64,000 nt of DNA from Streptomyces pseudovenezuelae. GTDB taxonomy: Bacteria > Actinomycetota > Actinomycetes > Streptomycetales > Streptomycetaceae. The DNA is taken from positions 1 through 64,000 of the forward strand of contig NZ_JARXVH010000014.1 of NCBI RefSeq assembly GCF_029892565.1, given 5' to 3'. Below the pieces are notes generated by a model. It was not told the origin of the DNA. It made no database searches and saw nothing but the letters and a program-made list of their open reading frames with translations. Below, one piece after another: positions 10,338-18,672 of the stretch; positions within the stretch are counted from its first letter, which is position 1; each line of letters opens with the position of its first letter. A program made the translations under genes and the position numbers.

Positions 10338-10355
10338 CTTGACGTGGGCGTCAGG
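10338..10355 (-). promoter_or_regulatory. Probable MerR operator/promoter dyad
   Basis: On the plus strand it reads CTTGACGTGGGCGTCAGG: arms TTGACG and CGTCAG around GTGG, a typical MerR-type dyad. It lies 11 nt upstream of merR and overlaps the stop of the upstream ATPase gene (10351), so merR-trx autoregulation would act inside the end of that gene. Confidence 0.55.
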
Positions 10356-11871
10356 GCAACAGCGGGGAGTCCTCGTCGTCCTCCGGGTCCGGGGGCCACT
10401 CGTCCTCGCTGCCGTCCCGCGCCCCGAGCAGCCGGCGGGTCAGCCGGTCGCGGTCGGAGAGGAGTTCGTCGAGGGCGGCGCGGACGTCGTCCCCTTCGGT
10501 GGTCGCCGACTCGCGCTCGGCGGCGATCAGTACGGAGCGCCGGACCAGTTCCTTGGTGAAGGAGGCCGTCGTGCCCTCCGTGCGGGTCACGACCTCGTCG
10601 GCGATGTCCGGGCCGAGGCCGAGGCCGGTGCCGTAGAGGGCGAGCAGGGCGGCGCGGCCCGGCTCGTCCGGCAGCGGGACCTCGACCGCGAGGTCGACAC
10701 GGCCGGGGCGCTGGACGAGGGCCGGCTCCAGCAGGTCGGCGCGGTTGGTGGTGAGCAGGAAGGCCACGTCGGCGTCGTCGCCGAGGCCGTCCATCTCGTT
10801 CAGCACCTGGAAGAGCAGGGGCTGTTCGCCGCTGCCGTGGTCGCGGGCCTCGGCGATCAGGTCGCAGTCCTCCAGGACCACCAGGGCGGGCTGGAGCATC
10901 CGGGCCAGGGCGCAGGCGGGGCCGATCGCCTCGATGCTCTCGCCGGAGAGGATCACGACGGTGAACTCGGGCAGGTGGGAGAGGAGATAGCGGATCGTGT
11001 GGGTCTTGCCGGTGCCGGGCGGGCCGTACAGGAGCAGTCCGCGGCGCAGGTGCTGGCCGGCGGCGCGGAGCTGTTCGCGGCGCCGGGCGACGCCGACGAC
11101 CTGGCGTTCCACGCGCTCCAGGAGCCCCTCGGGGAGCACGATGTCCTCGCGGGTCAGACCGGGGCGGCGGTGGAAGCTGAACGGGCCGAGGCCGTGCCGG
11201 AACTGGGAGCCCTCGAAGGAGAGCACCTGCCCCCGGAAGATGTTGTGCTCGCGCACCAGGGCGTCGATCTCGGCGAGCAGCCGGTCCGCGAACTCCTTCT
11301 TCTGCGCGAGGACCTCGATCTCGACCTTGTTGCGCCCGTACTCGTCGGCCGGGCCGCGCAGCAGCACCGCGAAGCGGTCGTCGCCGTCGGCGCCGAGGTA
11401 GAACCCGCAGGAGACGCAGGCGAGTTCCTTGTCCGGCGCGATCGGCAGGTGCGCGTAGTCGACGGCGCCGATCGTGAACCGGTCGTAGCGGTCGGCGGCT
11501 TCGAGGATGTCGCCGAGGGTGAGTTCGCCGTGGTGCTGCGCGCCGCGCATGCCGATCAGCTCGTAGGAGCGGCCCTCAGGGGCGAACCAGTTCTCCAGCG
11601 CGAGATGCACGTTGGGCAGGTCGTACGGCGGGTACGCGGCCTTGACCACGGGCTGGTCGGCGGGTGCCGTACCGAGGTGGTCGCGCAGCCGCTTGGTCAG
11701 GTTGCGGGCGGCGTCGTGGTCCTTGCTCTTGGGGCGCGCGACCGCCGCGAGGAACTCGTAGAAGAGTTCGCTGATCCGCTCCAGTGACAGGGGCGAGGGG
11801 TCCCGTCCCTCGCCGTACCTGCGTTCGTACTCTTCCGAACTGACGAGCTCGACTCCGCCCGCTTCCCCCAT
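10351..11871 (-). CDS. AAA+ ATPase (Cdc48/FtsH-like single ATPase module)
   Basis: About 506 residues. An N-terminal domain of about 270 residues, unrecognised and containing one CxxC (ACVSCG), precedes one AAA+ module: Walker A GPPGTGKT, Walker B LVVLEDCDLI, sensor 1 LLTTNRADLL, arginine-finger region RPGRVD, and an acidic tail EDEWPPDPEDDEDS. No protease motif (HEXXH) or second ATPase module is present. ATG 11871 has GGAGG 6 nt before it; upstream ATGs lack a ribosome site. It could be a remodelling ATPase acting on an unknown partner; the membrane protein gene upstream (11984-12748) may share its transcript. Confidence 0.8.
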   Translation of the reverse strand: MGEAGGVELVSSEEYERRYGEGRDPSPLSLERISELFYEFLAAVARPKSKDHDAARNLTKRLRDHLGTAPADQPVVKAAYPPYDLPNVHLALENWFAPEGRSYELIGMRGAQHHGELTLGDILEAADRYDRFTIGAVDYAHLPIAPDKELACVSCGFYLGADGDDRFAVLLRGPADEYGRNKVEIEVLAQKKEFADRLLAEIDALVREHNIFRGQVLSFEGSQFRHGLGPFSFHRRPGLTREDIVLPEGLLERVERQVVGVARRREQLRAAGQHLRRGLLLYGPPGTGKTHTIRYLLSHLPEFTVVILSGESIEAIGPACALARMLQPALVVLEDCDLIAEARDHGSGEQPLLFQVLNEMDGLGDDADVAFLLTTNRADLLEPALVQRPGRVDLAVEVPLPDEPGRAALLALYGTGLGLGPDIADEVVTRTEGTTASFTKELVRRSVLIAAERESATTEGDDVRAALDELLSDRDRLTRRLLGARDGSEDEWPPDPEDDEDSPLLP

Positions 11872-11929
11872 GGTTGCCTCCGCCTTGGTCCGACCGGTCA
11901 TGTCAGGCCTCCCAGCCTGCGGCCGTGCC

Positions 11930-11977
11930 CGGGGGCGGGTCAAAGCATTTGGGGCGATTGTCCCCGAACGGCCCCCG
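11930..11977 (-). terminator. Possible hairpin between DUF2127 and AAA genes
   Basis: CGGGGGC at 11930-11936 pairs with GCCCCCG at 11971-11977, with an inner GGGG/CCCC pair. There is no T-run, so it may only attenuate readthrough from the DUF2127 gene into the ATPase gene. Confidence 0.3.
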
Positions 11978-11983
11978 CCGTCC

Positions 11984-12748
11984 TCAGACCAGCACCCCGG
12001 CGGACGTCTCCACCTCCAGCAGGGACGCGCTCTCGCGCTCCTCGTCGAAGGCCTTGCGTCCGCCGCGCAGGCCGAACAGCCGCTTGGCGAGGGCGATGTA
12101 GAGCACGGCGAGGATGTTGAGGGCCAGGGTGGCGATCTTCAACCAGCTGATGTGCTCGGTGAGTTCGTAGACCTCCAGCGGGAGGAAGGCGGCGGTGGCG
12201 ACCACCGTCAGATACTCCGCCCAGCGCTTGGCGTACCAGAGCCCGACCGCCTCGACGAGTTCGATCAGCGCGTACGCCACCAGCAGGACGGCGACCAGGA
12301 CCAGCGTGGAGTGCTTGTAGCCGAACGTCTTCTGGATGGTGCCGACGACCGGCGAGTGGTCGAGGTCGTAGTGGAAGTGCCTGAACACCGGCCGGAGGAC
12401 GTCGAGATACTCGTCGAAGAGCTTGCGCACCGCGTCCTGGCTGTTGCTGAACTTCCACACCGCCGCCGCGACCAGCACGATGAACACCCCGCGCACGGCC
12501 CGCTCGATCGCCAGGAAGCGCAGGATGAACAGGTCCCGCAGCACCTTCCCGCGCGGCACCAGCGGCGCCTCGTCGGCCGGTCCCGAACCGTGCGGCTCCC
12601 CGAGCGCGAAGTCGCCGCAGCGCAGACAGCGCCAGACGTCTCCGAGGGCGGTCTGCGCGTGCAGGCGCACCCGCAGCCGGGGGTCGTCCGGCGCGTAGGT
12701 GACGTGCCCCTTGCGCGCACACGTCCGCCGGTCCCAGTCGATCTTCAT
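11984..12748 (-). CDS. DUF2127-type integral membrane protein with N-terminal Cys motif
   Basis: A 254-residue protein. The N-terminal about 60 residues are cytosolic and contain Cys residues including CLRCGD, which may form a zinc ribbon. Four hydrophobic segments follow (about 85-103, 150-172, 180-205, 212-230) with the YALIELVEAVGLWYAKRWAEY signature of DUF2127. Function is unknown. ATG 12748 (MKIDWDRR) has GGAGG 8 nt upstream; a TTG start overlaps that site and is rejected. A strong inverted repeat just upstream isolates it from the MFS gene. Confidence 0.75.
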   Translation of the reverse strand: MKIDWDRRTCARKGHVTYAPDDPRLRVRLHAQTALGDVWRCLRCGDFALGEPHGSGPADEAPLVPRGKVLRDLFILRFLAIERAVRGVFIVLVAAAVWKFSNSQDAVRKLFDEYLDVLRPVFRHFHYDLDHSPVVGTIQKTFGYKHSTLVLVAVLLVAYALIELVEAVGLWYAKRWAEYLTVVATAAFLPLEVYELTEHISWLKIATLALNILAVLYIALAKRLFGLRGGRKAFDEERESASLLEVETSAGVLV

Positions 12749-12768
12749 CCCCCGTGCCTCCAAAGAGA

Positions 12769-12811
12769 ACTAGCCTGCCGCGCCGGTAATGGACCGGCGC
12801 GGCAGGCTAGT
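12769..12811. terminator. 18-bp perfect inverted repeat, terminator of MFS gene
   Basis: Left arm 12769-12786 and right arm 12794-12811 pair perfectly around a 7-nt loop (TAATGGA). It lies 54 nt after the MFS stop and 21 nt before the DUF2127 start, both on the minus strand. There is no long T-run, as is common in Streptomyces; an operator role for DUF2127 cannot be excluded. Confidence 0.7.
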
Positions 12812-12864
12812 GGACGAGGGTAAGAGCTTGGTGAGGATCGGCGCGCGGGATCAGCCGACGTGGA

Positions 12865-14547
12865 TCAGTGGGCGCCGCTCAGCGCGGGCTCCTCGTCGTG
12901 GTCGTCCGTGGACTCGACGACCTCGACTCCCTTGTCCTTCCCCGGCAGCAGCAGCGCCACCGCCACCGTGCCGACGCCCAGGACCACCGCGCCGATCAGG
13001 CTGGTGTGGGCCACGGCCGAGGAGAAGGACGAGCCGACCGCGTCCGCCATCTGCCGGGCGCCCTGGGCGAGTTGCTGGGCCTGCGCCTTCAACTGGGTGG
13101 CCTGCGTCGGGTCGGTGGCCTGCGCGGCCTGCGTCGCCAGTTGCTGCGCCTTCTCGCCGATGCCCTGCGCGACCGTGTATCCGGCGCCGACCGAGTCCTG
13201 GGCCGTGGTGAGGGTGGACGCGGGGAGCTTGCTGCCGGCGGTGGCGTCGGAGAGGTGGCCGGAGTACGAGGTCGCGAGCAGCGAGCCGAGGATCGCGATG
13301 CCGAGCGAGCCGCCGAGCTCCAGCGAGGTGTCGTTCACCGCGCCGCCGACGCCCAGTTCGGACTCGGGGAAGGAGCCCATGATCGCGTCCGTGCAGGGCG
13401 AGAGGGCGAGGCCGATCGCCAGTCCGAGGACGACGAGGGGCGCCACGAAGTCGGCGTACGAGGATCCCGCGTCGACCCGGGTGAGCAGCGCCAGGGCCAC
13501 CGTGCCGCCGACCATGCCCGCGGTGACCGTCCACTTCATGCCGACCCGGGGCGTGAGGTAGCCGGTGAGGGCCGAGCCGGCGAAGACCGCGCCGGCCAGC
13601 GGCAGCATGCGGACGCCGGTCTCCAGGGCGTCGTAGCCGAGGACGAACTGGAGGTGCTGTGTGAGGTAGTAGAAGGCGCCGAAGACGGCCAGGAAGAAGA
13701 GGGCCACGGCGAGGTTGGAGCCGGCGAACCTGCGGTCGGTGAAGCGGCGGACGTCGAGGACCGGGCGCGGGTGGCGCAACTCCCAGGCGACGAAGGCCAC
13801 GAGGCCGAGACCGGCGACGACCGCGGCGGCGATCGCCTTCACGCCCCAGCCGAAGTGCGGTCCCTCGATGATCATGTAGACCAGCGCGGCGATCCACACG
13901 ACCGACAGCAGTCCGCCGACGTAGTCGATGCGGTCGTGGTGACCGGCCTTGGACGGCGGGACCACGACGAGGGCCGCGATCAGGGCGACGGCGGCTATCG
14001 GGACGTTGATGAGGAAGGTCGAGGACCAGCCGTGGTCGCGCAGCAGCGCGCCGGCGACGACCGGGCCCGCGGCGATCGCAAGGCCCGCGGTGGCGGTCCA
14101 CAGGGTGATCGCCTTGGCGCGCTCGGCGCGCGGGAAGGTCGCGGCGAGCAGGGAGAGCGTCGCGGGCATGATCAGCGCGGCGCCGGTGCCCATCACGGCG
14201 CGGGCCGCGATGACCGTCGTGGCGGAGCCTGCGAGATATCCGAAGACCGCGCCGCCGCCGAAGACCACAAGGCCCAGGATCAGGGCGCCGCGGCGGCTGT
14301 ACTTGTCGCCGATCGCGCCGAGCAGCAGCATCAGCGCCGCGTACGGGACCGTGTAGCCGTCGATGACCCACTGGAGATCGGCGCTGGACAGGCCCAGGTC
14401 CTGGGTCATGTCGGGGGCGGCGACCGTGAGAGCGGTGTTGGCCATCACGATGATCAGCAGGCTCAGGCACAGGACGAGCAGCGCCCACCAGCGCCGGGCG
14501 TAGGGGCGGTCCATCCTCTCGACCGGTTCGTTCATGACGAGTCGCAT
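12865..14547 (-). CDS. MFS drug exporter, DHA2 (14-helix) type
   Basis: A 560-residue proton-coupled exporter. TM1 is ALLVLCLSLLIIVMANTALTV, motif A is GAIGDKYSRRGAL and motif C GTGAALIMPATLSLL is present, with about 14 hydrophobic segments. Near residues 470-520 an extracytoplasmic loop is rich in AQQLA/QATQLKAQA units, probably a helical hairpin. It is divergent from a TetR repressor with four operator copies between, so export is presumably induced by a ligand of that repressor. ATG 14547 has GAGGAAGG 11 nt upstream; ATG 14535 is an alternative. Substrate unknown. Confidence 0.9.
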   Translation of the reverse strand: MRLVMNEPVERMDRPYARRWWALLVLCLSLLIIVMANTALTVAAPDMTQDLGLSSADLQWVIDGYTVPYAALMLLLGAIGDKYSRRGALILGLVVFGGGAVFGYLAGSATTVIAARAVMGTGAALIMPATLSLLAATFPRAERAKAITLWTATAGLAIAAGPVVAGALLRDHGWSSTFLINVPIAAVALIAALVVVPPSKAGHHDRIDYVGGLLSVVWIAALVYMIIEGPHFGWGVKAIAAAVVAGLGLVAFVAWELRHPRPVLDVRRFTDRRFAGSNLAVALFFLAVFGAFYYLTQHLQFVLGYDALETGVRMLPLAGAVFAGSALTGYLTPRVGMKWTVTAGMVGGTVALALLTRVDAGSSYADFVAPLVVLGLAIGLALSPCTDAIMGSFPESELGVGGAVNDTSLELGGSLGIAILGSLLATSYSGHLSDATAGSKLPASTLTTAQDSVGAGYTVAQGIGEKAQQLATQAAQATDPTQATQLKAQAQQLAQGARQMADAVGSSFSSAVAHTSLIGAVVLGVGTVAVALLLPGKDKGVEVVESTDDHDEEPALSGAH

Positions 14548-14573
14548 GGCGGGCGTGACCTTCCTCGACGGAC

Positions 14574-14661
14574 TTGCACAGTGACGTGCACTTGCACAGC
14601 AATGTGCAACTTACTCCGTTGCACACTCTTGTACAAGTAGTAGTTGCACACCCTTGTGCAG
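14574..14661. promoter_or_regulatory. Four TTGCACA-N4-TGTGCAA operators between MFS and TetR genes
   Basis: Four 18-bp dyads: 14574-14591 (degenerate right arm CGTGCAC), 14592-14609 (perfect), 14619-14636 (right arm TGTACAA) and 14644-14661 (right arm TGTGCAG). The start spacings are 18, 27 and 25 nt. They fill most of the intergenic space, so a repressor bound here would block both divergent promoters. The motif is not seen elsewhere in the window. Confidence 0.85.
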
Positions 14662-14681
14662 GTAGCCGTAAGAAGGGCACA

Positions 14682-15320
14682 ATGGCGTCCATGACCACGG
14701 GTAACAGCAGCCGCGCCGACGCCAACCGGCGCCGCATCCTCGATGTCGCGCTCGCCGAGCTGCTGCGCGATCCCGACGCGTCCATGGACCAGATCGCGCG
14801 CGCGGCCGGGGTCGTACGACGGACGGTGTACGGGCACTTCCCGAACCGTGAGGCGCTGGTGGCGACGCTCGTCGACGGGGCCGTGGAGGCGGTGGCGGCC
14901 GCGCACGCGGCCGGGCGGGCGGGGGCCGAGGGGCCTGCCGAGGCGCTGGCCGGCGGCACGCTCGCGGTGTGGGAGGTCGCCGACCGCTACCGCATCCTGG
15001 TCGCGCTGGCCCGGCGCAGCGTCACGCTCCAGGGCCTGCGGGACCGGCTGGCGCCGGTGCGCGAGGCCTGCGCGGAGGTGCTGCGCCAGGGCCTGGAGGC
15101 GGGCGTCTTCACCTCGGCGCTGCCGGCCCCGGCGATGGCGTACGTGCACGAGCAGCTGCTGTTCGCGGTGATGGACGCGGTGAACGACGGTCTGCTGACA
15201 GCGCGGGAGGCGAGCCGCGCCGCCACGGTCACAGCGCTGACCGCGGCGGGCGTCCCCGCCTCCGATGCCACCGAGCTGGTGGCGAAGCTGAGCGTCGAGA
15301 AGGGTGGGCCGGGCGGCTGA
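14682..15320 (+). CDS. TetR/AcrR-family repressor of the divergent MFS exporter
   Basis: A 212-residue TetR protein. The HTH is MDQIARAAGVVRRTVYGHFPNREALVATL (about residues 30-60) after the ANRRRILDVALAELL helix; the C-terminal ligand domain is less conserved and Ala-rich. Frames open from 14574 run through the operators and are not credible; ATG 14682 has AGAAGG 5 nt before it (ATG 14691 is a second option). Its position makes it the likely ligand-sensing repressor of both itself and the exporter. Confidence 0.9.
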   Translation: MASMTTGNSSRADANRRRILDVALAELLRDPDASMDQIARAAGVVRRTVYGHFPNREALVATLVDGAVEAVAAAHAAGRAGAEGPAEALAGGTLAVWEVADRYRILVALARRSVTLQGLRDRLAPVREACAEVLRQGLEAGVFTSALPAPAMAYVHEQLLFAVMDAVNDGLLTAREASRAATVTALTAAGVPASDATELVAKLSVEKGGPGG

Positions 15321-15367
15321 GCGACGGGGGGGAACACCCAGCCACCCGGCGTCTTGCGGGCCGTTCC

Positions 15368-16747
15368 TCAGGCCTTGGCGAGTTCCTTCTCGCCGCCCTG
15401 CTCGGGCACTCCGTCGAGGGTGTCCTCGTCCTCGTCCAGCAGCGTCTTCTCGTCGAAGGGCAGATCACCGGCGAGCACCCGGTTCACCCGCTCCTTGTCG
15501 ACCTCGCCGGTCCAGGTGCCGATCAGCAGCGTGGCCACGGCGTTGCCGGCGAAGTTGGTGACGGCGCGGGCCTCGCTCATGAAGCGGTCGATGCCGATGA
15601 TCAGACCGACGCCGTCGACCAGCGCGGGCTTGTGCGACTGAAGACCACTGGCGAGTACGGCGATACCGGAGCCGGAGACGCCGGCCGCTCCCTTGGAGGC
15701 GACCATCATGAAGAGCAGCAGCCCGATCTGCTGACCGATGTTCATCGGCTGGTCCATCGCGTCGGCGATGAACAGCGAGGCCATGGTCAGGTAGATCATC
15801 GTGCCGTCGAGGTTGAAGGAGTAGCCGGTCGGCACGGTGATACCGACGACCGGACGGCTGACACCCAGGTGTTCCATCTTCGCGATGAGCCGCGGCAGCG
15901 CGGACTCGGACGAGGAGGTGGAGACGATCAGCAGGAACTCGCGGCCGAGGTACTTCAGCAGCTGGAAGAGGCTGACCTTGGCGACCAGCTTGGTCAGCGT
16001 GCCGAGCACGACCACGACGAACAGGAAACAGGTGATGTAGAAGCCGGCCATGATCGTGCCCAGTGCTTTGAGCGCGTCCATGCCGGTCTCGCCGATCACG
16101 GCGGCCATCGCGCCGAAGGCACCGATGGGCGCGGCCCACATGATCATGCCGAGGATGCGGAAGACCAGCTTCTGGATGTACTCGACGCCGCGCAGCACCG
16201 GCTCGCCGGTCCGGCCCATGGCCTGCAGCGCGAAGCCCGCGAGCAGCGCGATCAGCAGGGTCTGGAGGACCTGGCCCTCGGTGAAGGCCGACACGAAGGT
16301 GGTCGGGATGATCCCGAGCAGGAAGTCGACCGGGCCCTCGGCGGCGGCCTTGGCCTGCTCGTGTCCGACGCCCTTCACGGCCTCGGTCAGGTGCATCCCG
16401 CTGCCCGGGTGGATGATGTTGCCGACGACCAGGCCGATGGCCAGCGCCACGAAGGACATGGTGATGAAGTAACCGAGCGCGAGCCCGCCGACCTTGCCGA
16501 CCTGGGCGGCCTTGCGTACGGAACCGACGCCGAGCACGATCGTGCAGAAGATGATCGGCGAGATCATCATCTTGATCAGCGCGACGAAGCCCGTACCGAG
16601 CGGCTTGAGCTCCTTGGCAAAGTCCGGCGCGGCGAACCCGACGGCGATACCGAGAGCCACCGCGATGATCACCGCGATGTAGAGATAGTGGGTGCGGTCC
16701 CGCTTGACTGCGGGTGCGGCAGGTGCGCTTTCGGGGGTGCTGGCCAC
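15368..16747 (-). CDS. dctA: C4-dicarboxylate:cation symporter
   Basis: A 459-residue member of the DAACS/SLC1 family, importing succinate, fumarate, malate or similar with protons or sodium. Signatures: serine-rich STSSSESALPRL (re-entrant loop) and GYSFNLDGTMIYL of the second half, plus about eight membrane segments starting at HYLYIAVIIAVALGIAVG. GTG 16747 has AAGGAGG 6 nt upstream; the longer frame lacks a site. It is divergent from a CitA/DcuS-type sensor kinase, matching the dct logic of carrier next to its regulator. A glutamate/aspartate substrate is the main alternative. Confidence 0.88.
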   Translation of the reverse strand: MASTPESAPAAPAVKRDRTHYLYIAVIIAVALGIAVGFAAPDFAKELKPLGTGFVALIKMMISPIIFCTIVLGVGSVRKAAQVGKVGGLALGYFITMSFVALAIGLVVGNIIHPGSGMHLTEAVKGVGHEQAKAAAEGPVDFLLGIIPTTFVSAFTEGQVLQTLLIALLAGFALQAMGRTGEPVLRGVEYIQKLVFRILGMIMWAAPIGAFGAMAAVIGETGMDALKALGTIMAGFYITCFLFVVVVLGTLTKLVAKVSLFQLLKYLGREFLLIVSTSSSESALPRLIAKMEHLGVSRPVVGITVPTGYSFNLDGTMIYLTMASLFIADAMDQPMNIGQQIGLLLFMMVASKGAAGVSGSGIAVLASGLQSHKPALVDGVGLIIGIDRFMSEARAVTNFAGNAVATLLIGTWTGEVDKERVNRVLAGDLPFDEKTLLDEDEDTLDGVPEQGGEKELAKA

Positions 16748-16785
16748 GACTGCCCTCCTTGACGACGTCGTCGGCATCATCCGGC

Positions 16786-16825
16786 GTGCGGCTCACGACC
16801 GGCGGAATCCCGGTGTGCGGCTCAC
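16786..16825. promoter_or_regulatory. Direct repeat upstream of dctA
   Basis: GTGCGGCTCAC occurs at 16786-16796 and again at 16815-16825, a period of 29 nt, between the divergent dctA and sensor kinase genes. It is a plausible binding site for the CitB-type response regulator, but with only one pair this is inference. Confidence 0.4.
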
Positions 16826-16947
16826 ATCCGGGTGGATCCGGGAGGTGGGGACTCCCAGGGGGTTGCGGTGACTATCTCCCGCCCTGTGAGGCCGGTCACC
16901 CTTCCGTTCATTTAGTTCACACTTAACGTGCGAGGCACACTGACGTC

Positions 16948-18672
16948 ATGCGCATCCCCGTCCCCAGCCCCCGCAGCCTGGCCGGCCAGCTCTTCGCCAT
17001 GCAGGCCGTGCTGATAGCGGTGCTCGTGGCCGGTTACGCGCTGTTCACCTACGTCAGTGACGAGCGGCAGGCCGAGGACGCGGCCGGCCGGCAGGCGACG
17101 GCGGTGGCGCGCTCGGTCGCGGACTCGCCCTCGGTGCACTCGGCGATCGGCACGGCCAAACCCAGCGTCGAACTCCAGCCCTACGCGCTGCGGGTGATGG
17201 CGGACACGGAGGTCGACTTCGTCACCATCATGGCCCCGAATCGCATCCGCTGGACCCACCCCGACCCCGACCAGATCGGCCAGCCCTTCCTCGGTCACAT
17301 CGACCGTGCCCTCAAGGGCAAGACCTTCACCGAGACCTACACCGGCACCCTCGGCGCCTCCGTCCGCGCGGTCACGCCCATCGAGGACGAGAACGACAAG
17401 GTCATCGGACTGGTCAGCGCCGGCATCAAGGTCGAGGCGATCAGCGAACGGGTCCGGGGCCAGCTGGCCGCCCTGCTCGGCGTCGCGGCCGGCGCCCTCG
17501 CCCTGGGCGGCATCGGCACCTACGTCATCAACGCCCGGCTGCGCCGCCACACCCACGGCATGAACGCGGCCGAGCTGAGCCGCATGCACGACTATCACGA
17601 GGCCGCACTGCATGCCGTACGCGAGGGGCTGTTGATGCTCGACGGGCAGTACCGTGTGGCGCTGATCAACGACGGTGGACGGGAGTTGCTGGGGGTGGCC
17701 GCTGACGTGGTGGGCAGATCGGTGGCGGAGCTGGGGCTGCCCGCTCAACTGACCGGCGCGCTGCTGGCGTCGGAGCCGCGGGTGGACGAGGTGCATCTGG
17801 CGGCCGACCGGGTGCTGGTGGTCAACACCTCGCCGGTGTCGGGCGGAGAGCGCCGCGGCACGGTCGTCACCCTTCGGGATGTGACCGAACTCCAGTCCCT
17901 GATGGGCGAGTTGGACTCGGAGCGCGGCTTCACGCAGGCGCTGCGCTCGCAGGCCCACGAGGCGGCGAACCGGCTGCACACGGTCGTCTCGCTCATCGAA
18001 CTGGGCCGCGCCGAGGAGGCCGTCGACTTCGCCACCGCCGAACTCGAACTGGCGCAGGCCCTGACCGACCAGGTGGTGGCCGCCGTGGGCGAACCGGTGC
18101 TGGCCGCCCTGCTGCTGGGCAAGACGGCGCAGGCGAACGAGCGGGGCGTGGAGCTGGTGGTGTCGGAGGACAGCCGCCTCGACGACGGCCTGCTGCCCCC
18201 GTCCCTCCCGGCCCGGGACCTCGTCACGATCCTCGGCAACCTCATCGACAACGCGGTGGACGCGGCCCAGGGGAGCGTGCGGGCACGGGTGACGGTGACG
18301 GCGTACACCGCGCACGCCGGCTCGGCGGATCCCGGCTCCGCGGACTCCGACGAGTTGGTGCTCAAGGTCTCCGACACCGGCGCGGGGGTGGATCCCGCCC
18401 ACGCCGAGATGGTCTTCCAGCGCGGCTTCTCCACCAAACCGGCGGGGCCCGGCGGGCGGGGCCTCGGGCTGGCCCTGGCCCGGCAGGCGGTGCAGCGGCA
18501 CGGCGGGCTGCTGACGGTGGCCGAGGCGGACGGCGGCGGAGCGGAATTCGAGGTGCGGATGCCGTTGCGTACGACGGCGAAGGACGCGACTGTGAAGGCC
18601 GCGAGCATGGAGGCCGCACCGGCGGACGTCTCACCGGCGCAGGCGTCGCCGGTGACGGGAGGCCAGGGATGA
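16948..18672 (+). CDS. CitA/DcuS-type sensor histidine kinase
   Basis: A 574-residue kinase: TM1 (about 17-34), extracytoplasmic PAS-like sensor (about 35-170, with VDFVTIMAPNRIRWTHP), TM2 (about 172-193), cytoplasmic PAS (about 210-310), dimerisation box with His337 in QAHEAANRLHTV, N box LGNLIDNAVDAA, G boxes DTGAGVDP and GRGLGLALARQAV, and an Ala/Pro tail. This layout is typical for citrate and C4-dicarboxylate sensors. It probably senses the DctA substrate. The stop overlaps the regulator start in ATGA. The ribosome site before ATG 16948 is weak (GAGG, 12 nt). Confidence 0.92.
   Translation: MRIPVPSPRSLAGQLFAMQAVLIAVLVAGYALFTYVSDERQAEDAAGRQATAVARSVADSPSVHSAIGTAKPSVELQPYALRVMADTEVDFVTIMAPNRIRWTHPDPDQIGQPFLGHIDRALKGKTFTETYTGTLGASVRAVTPIEDENDKVIGLVSAGIKVEAISERVRGQLAALLGVAAGALALGGIGTYVINARLRRHTHGMNAAELSRMHDYHEAALHAVREGLLMLDGQYRVALINDGGRELLGVAADVVGRSVAELGLPAQLTGALLASEPRVDEVHLAADRVLVVNTSPVSGGERRGTVVTLRDVTELQSLMGELDSERGFTQALRSQAHEAANRLHTVVSLIELGRAEEAVDFATAELELAQALTDQVVAAVGEPVLAALLLGKTAQANERGVELVVSEDSRLDDGLLPPSLPARDLVTILGNLIDNAVDAAQGSVRARVTVTAYTAHAGSADPGSADSDELVLKVSDTGAGVDPAHAEMVFQRGFSTKPAGPGGRGLGLALARQAVQRHGGLLTVAEADGGGAEFEVRMPLRTTAKDATVKAASMEAAPADVSPAQASPVTGGQG

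Noticed and set aside
14574..14681. N-terminal extension of the TetR gene (36 residues, MHSDVHLHSN)
   Set aside because: It is translated operator DNA; no ribosome site, and ATG 14682 has a good one.
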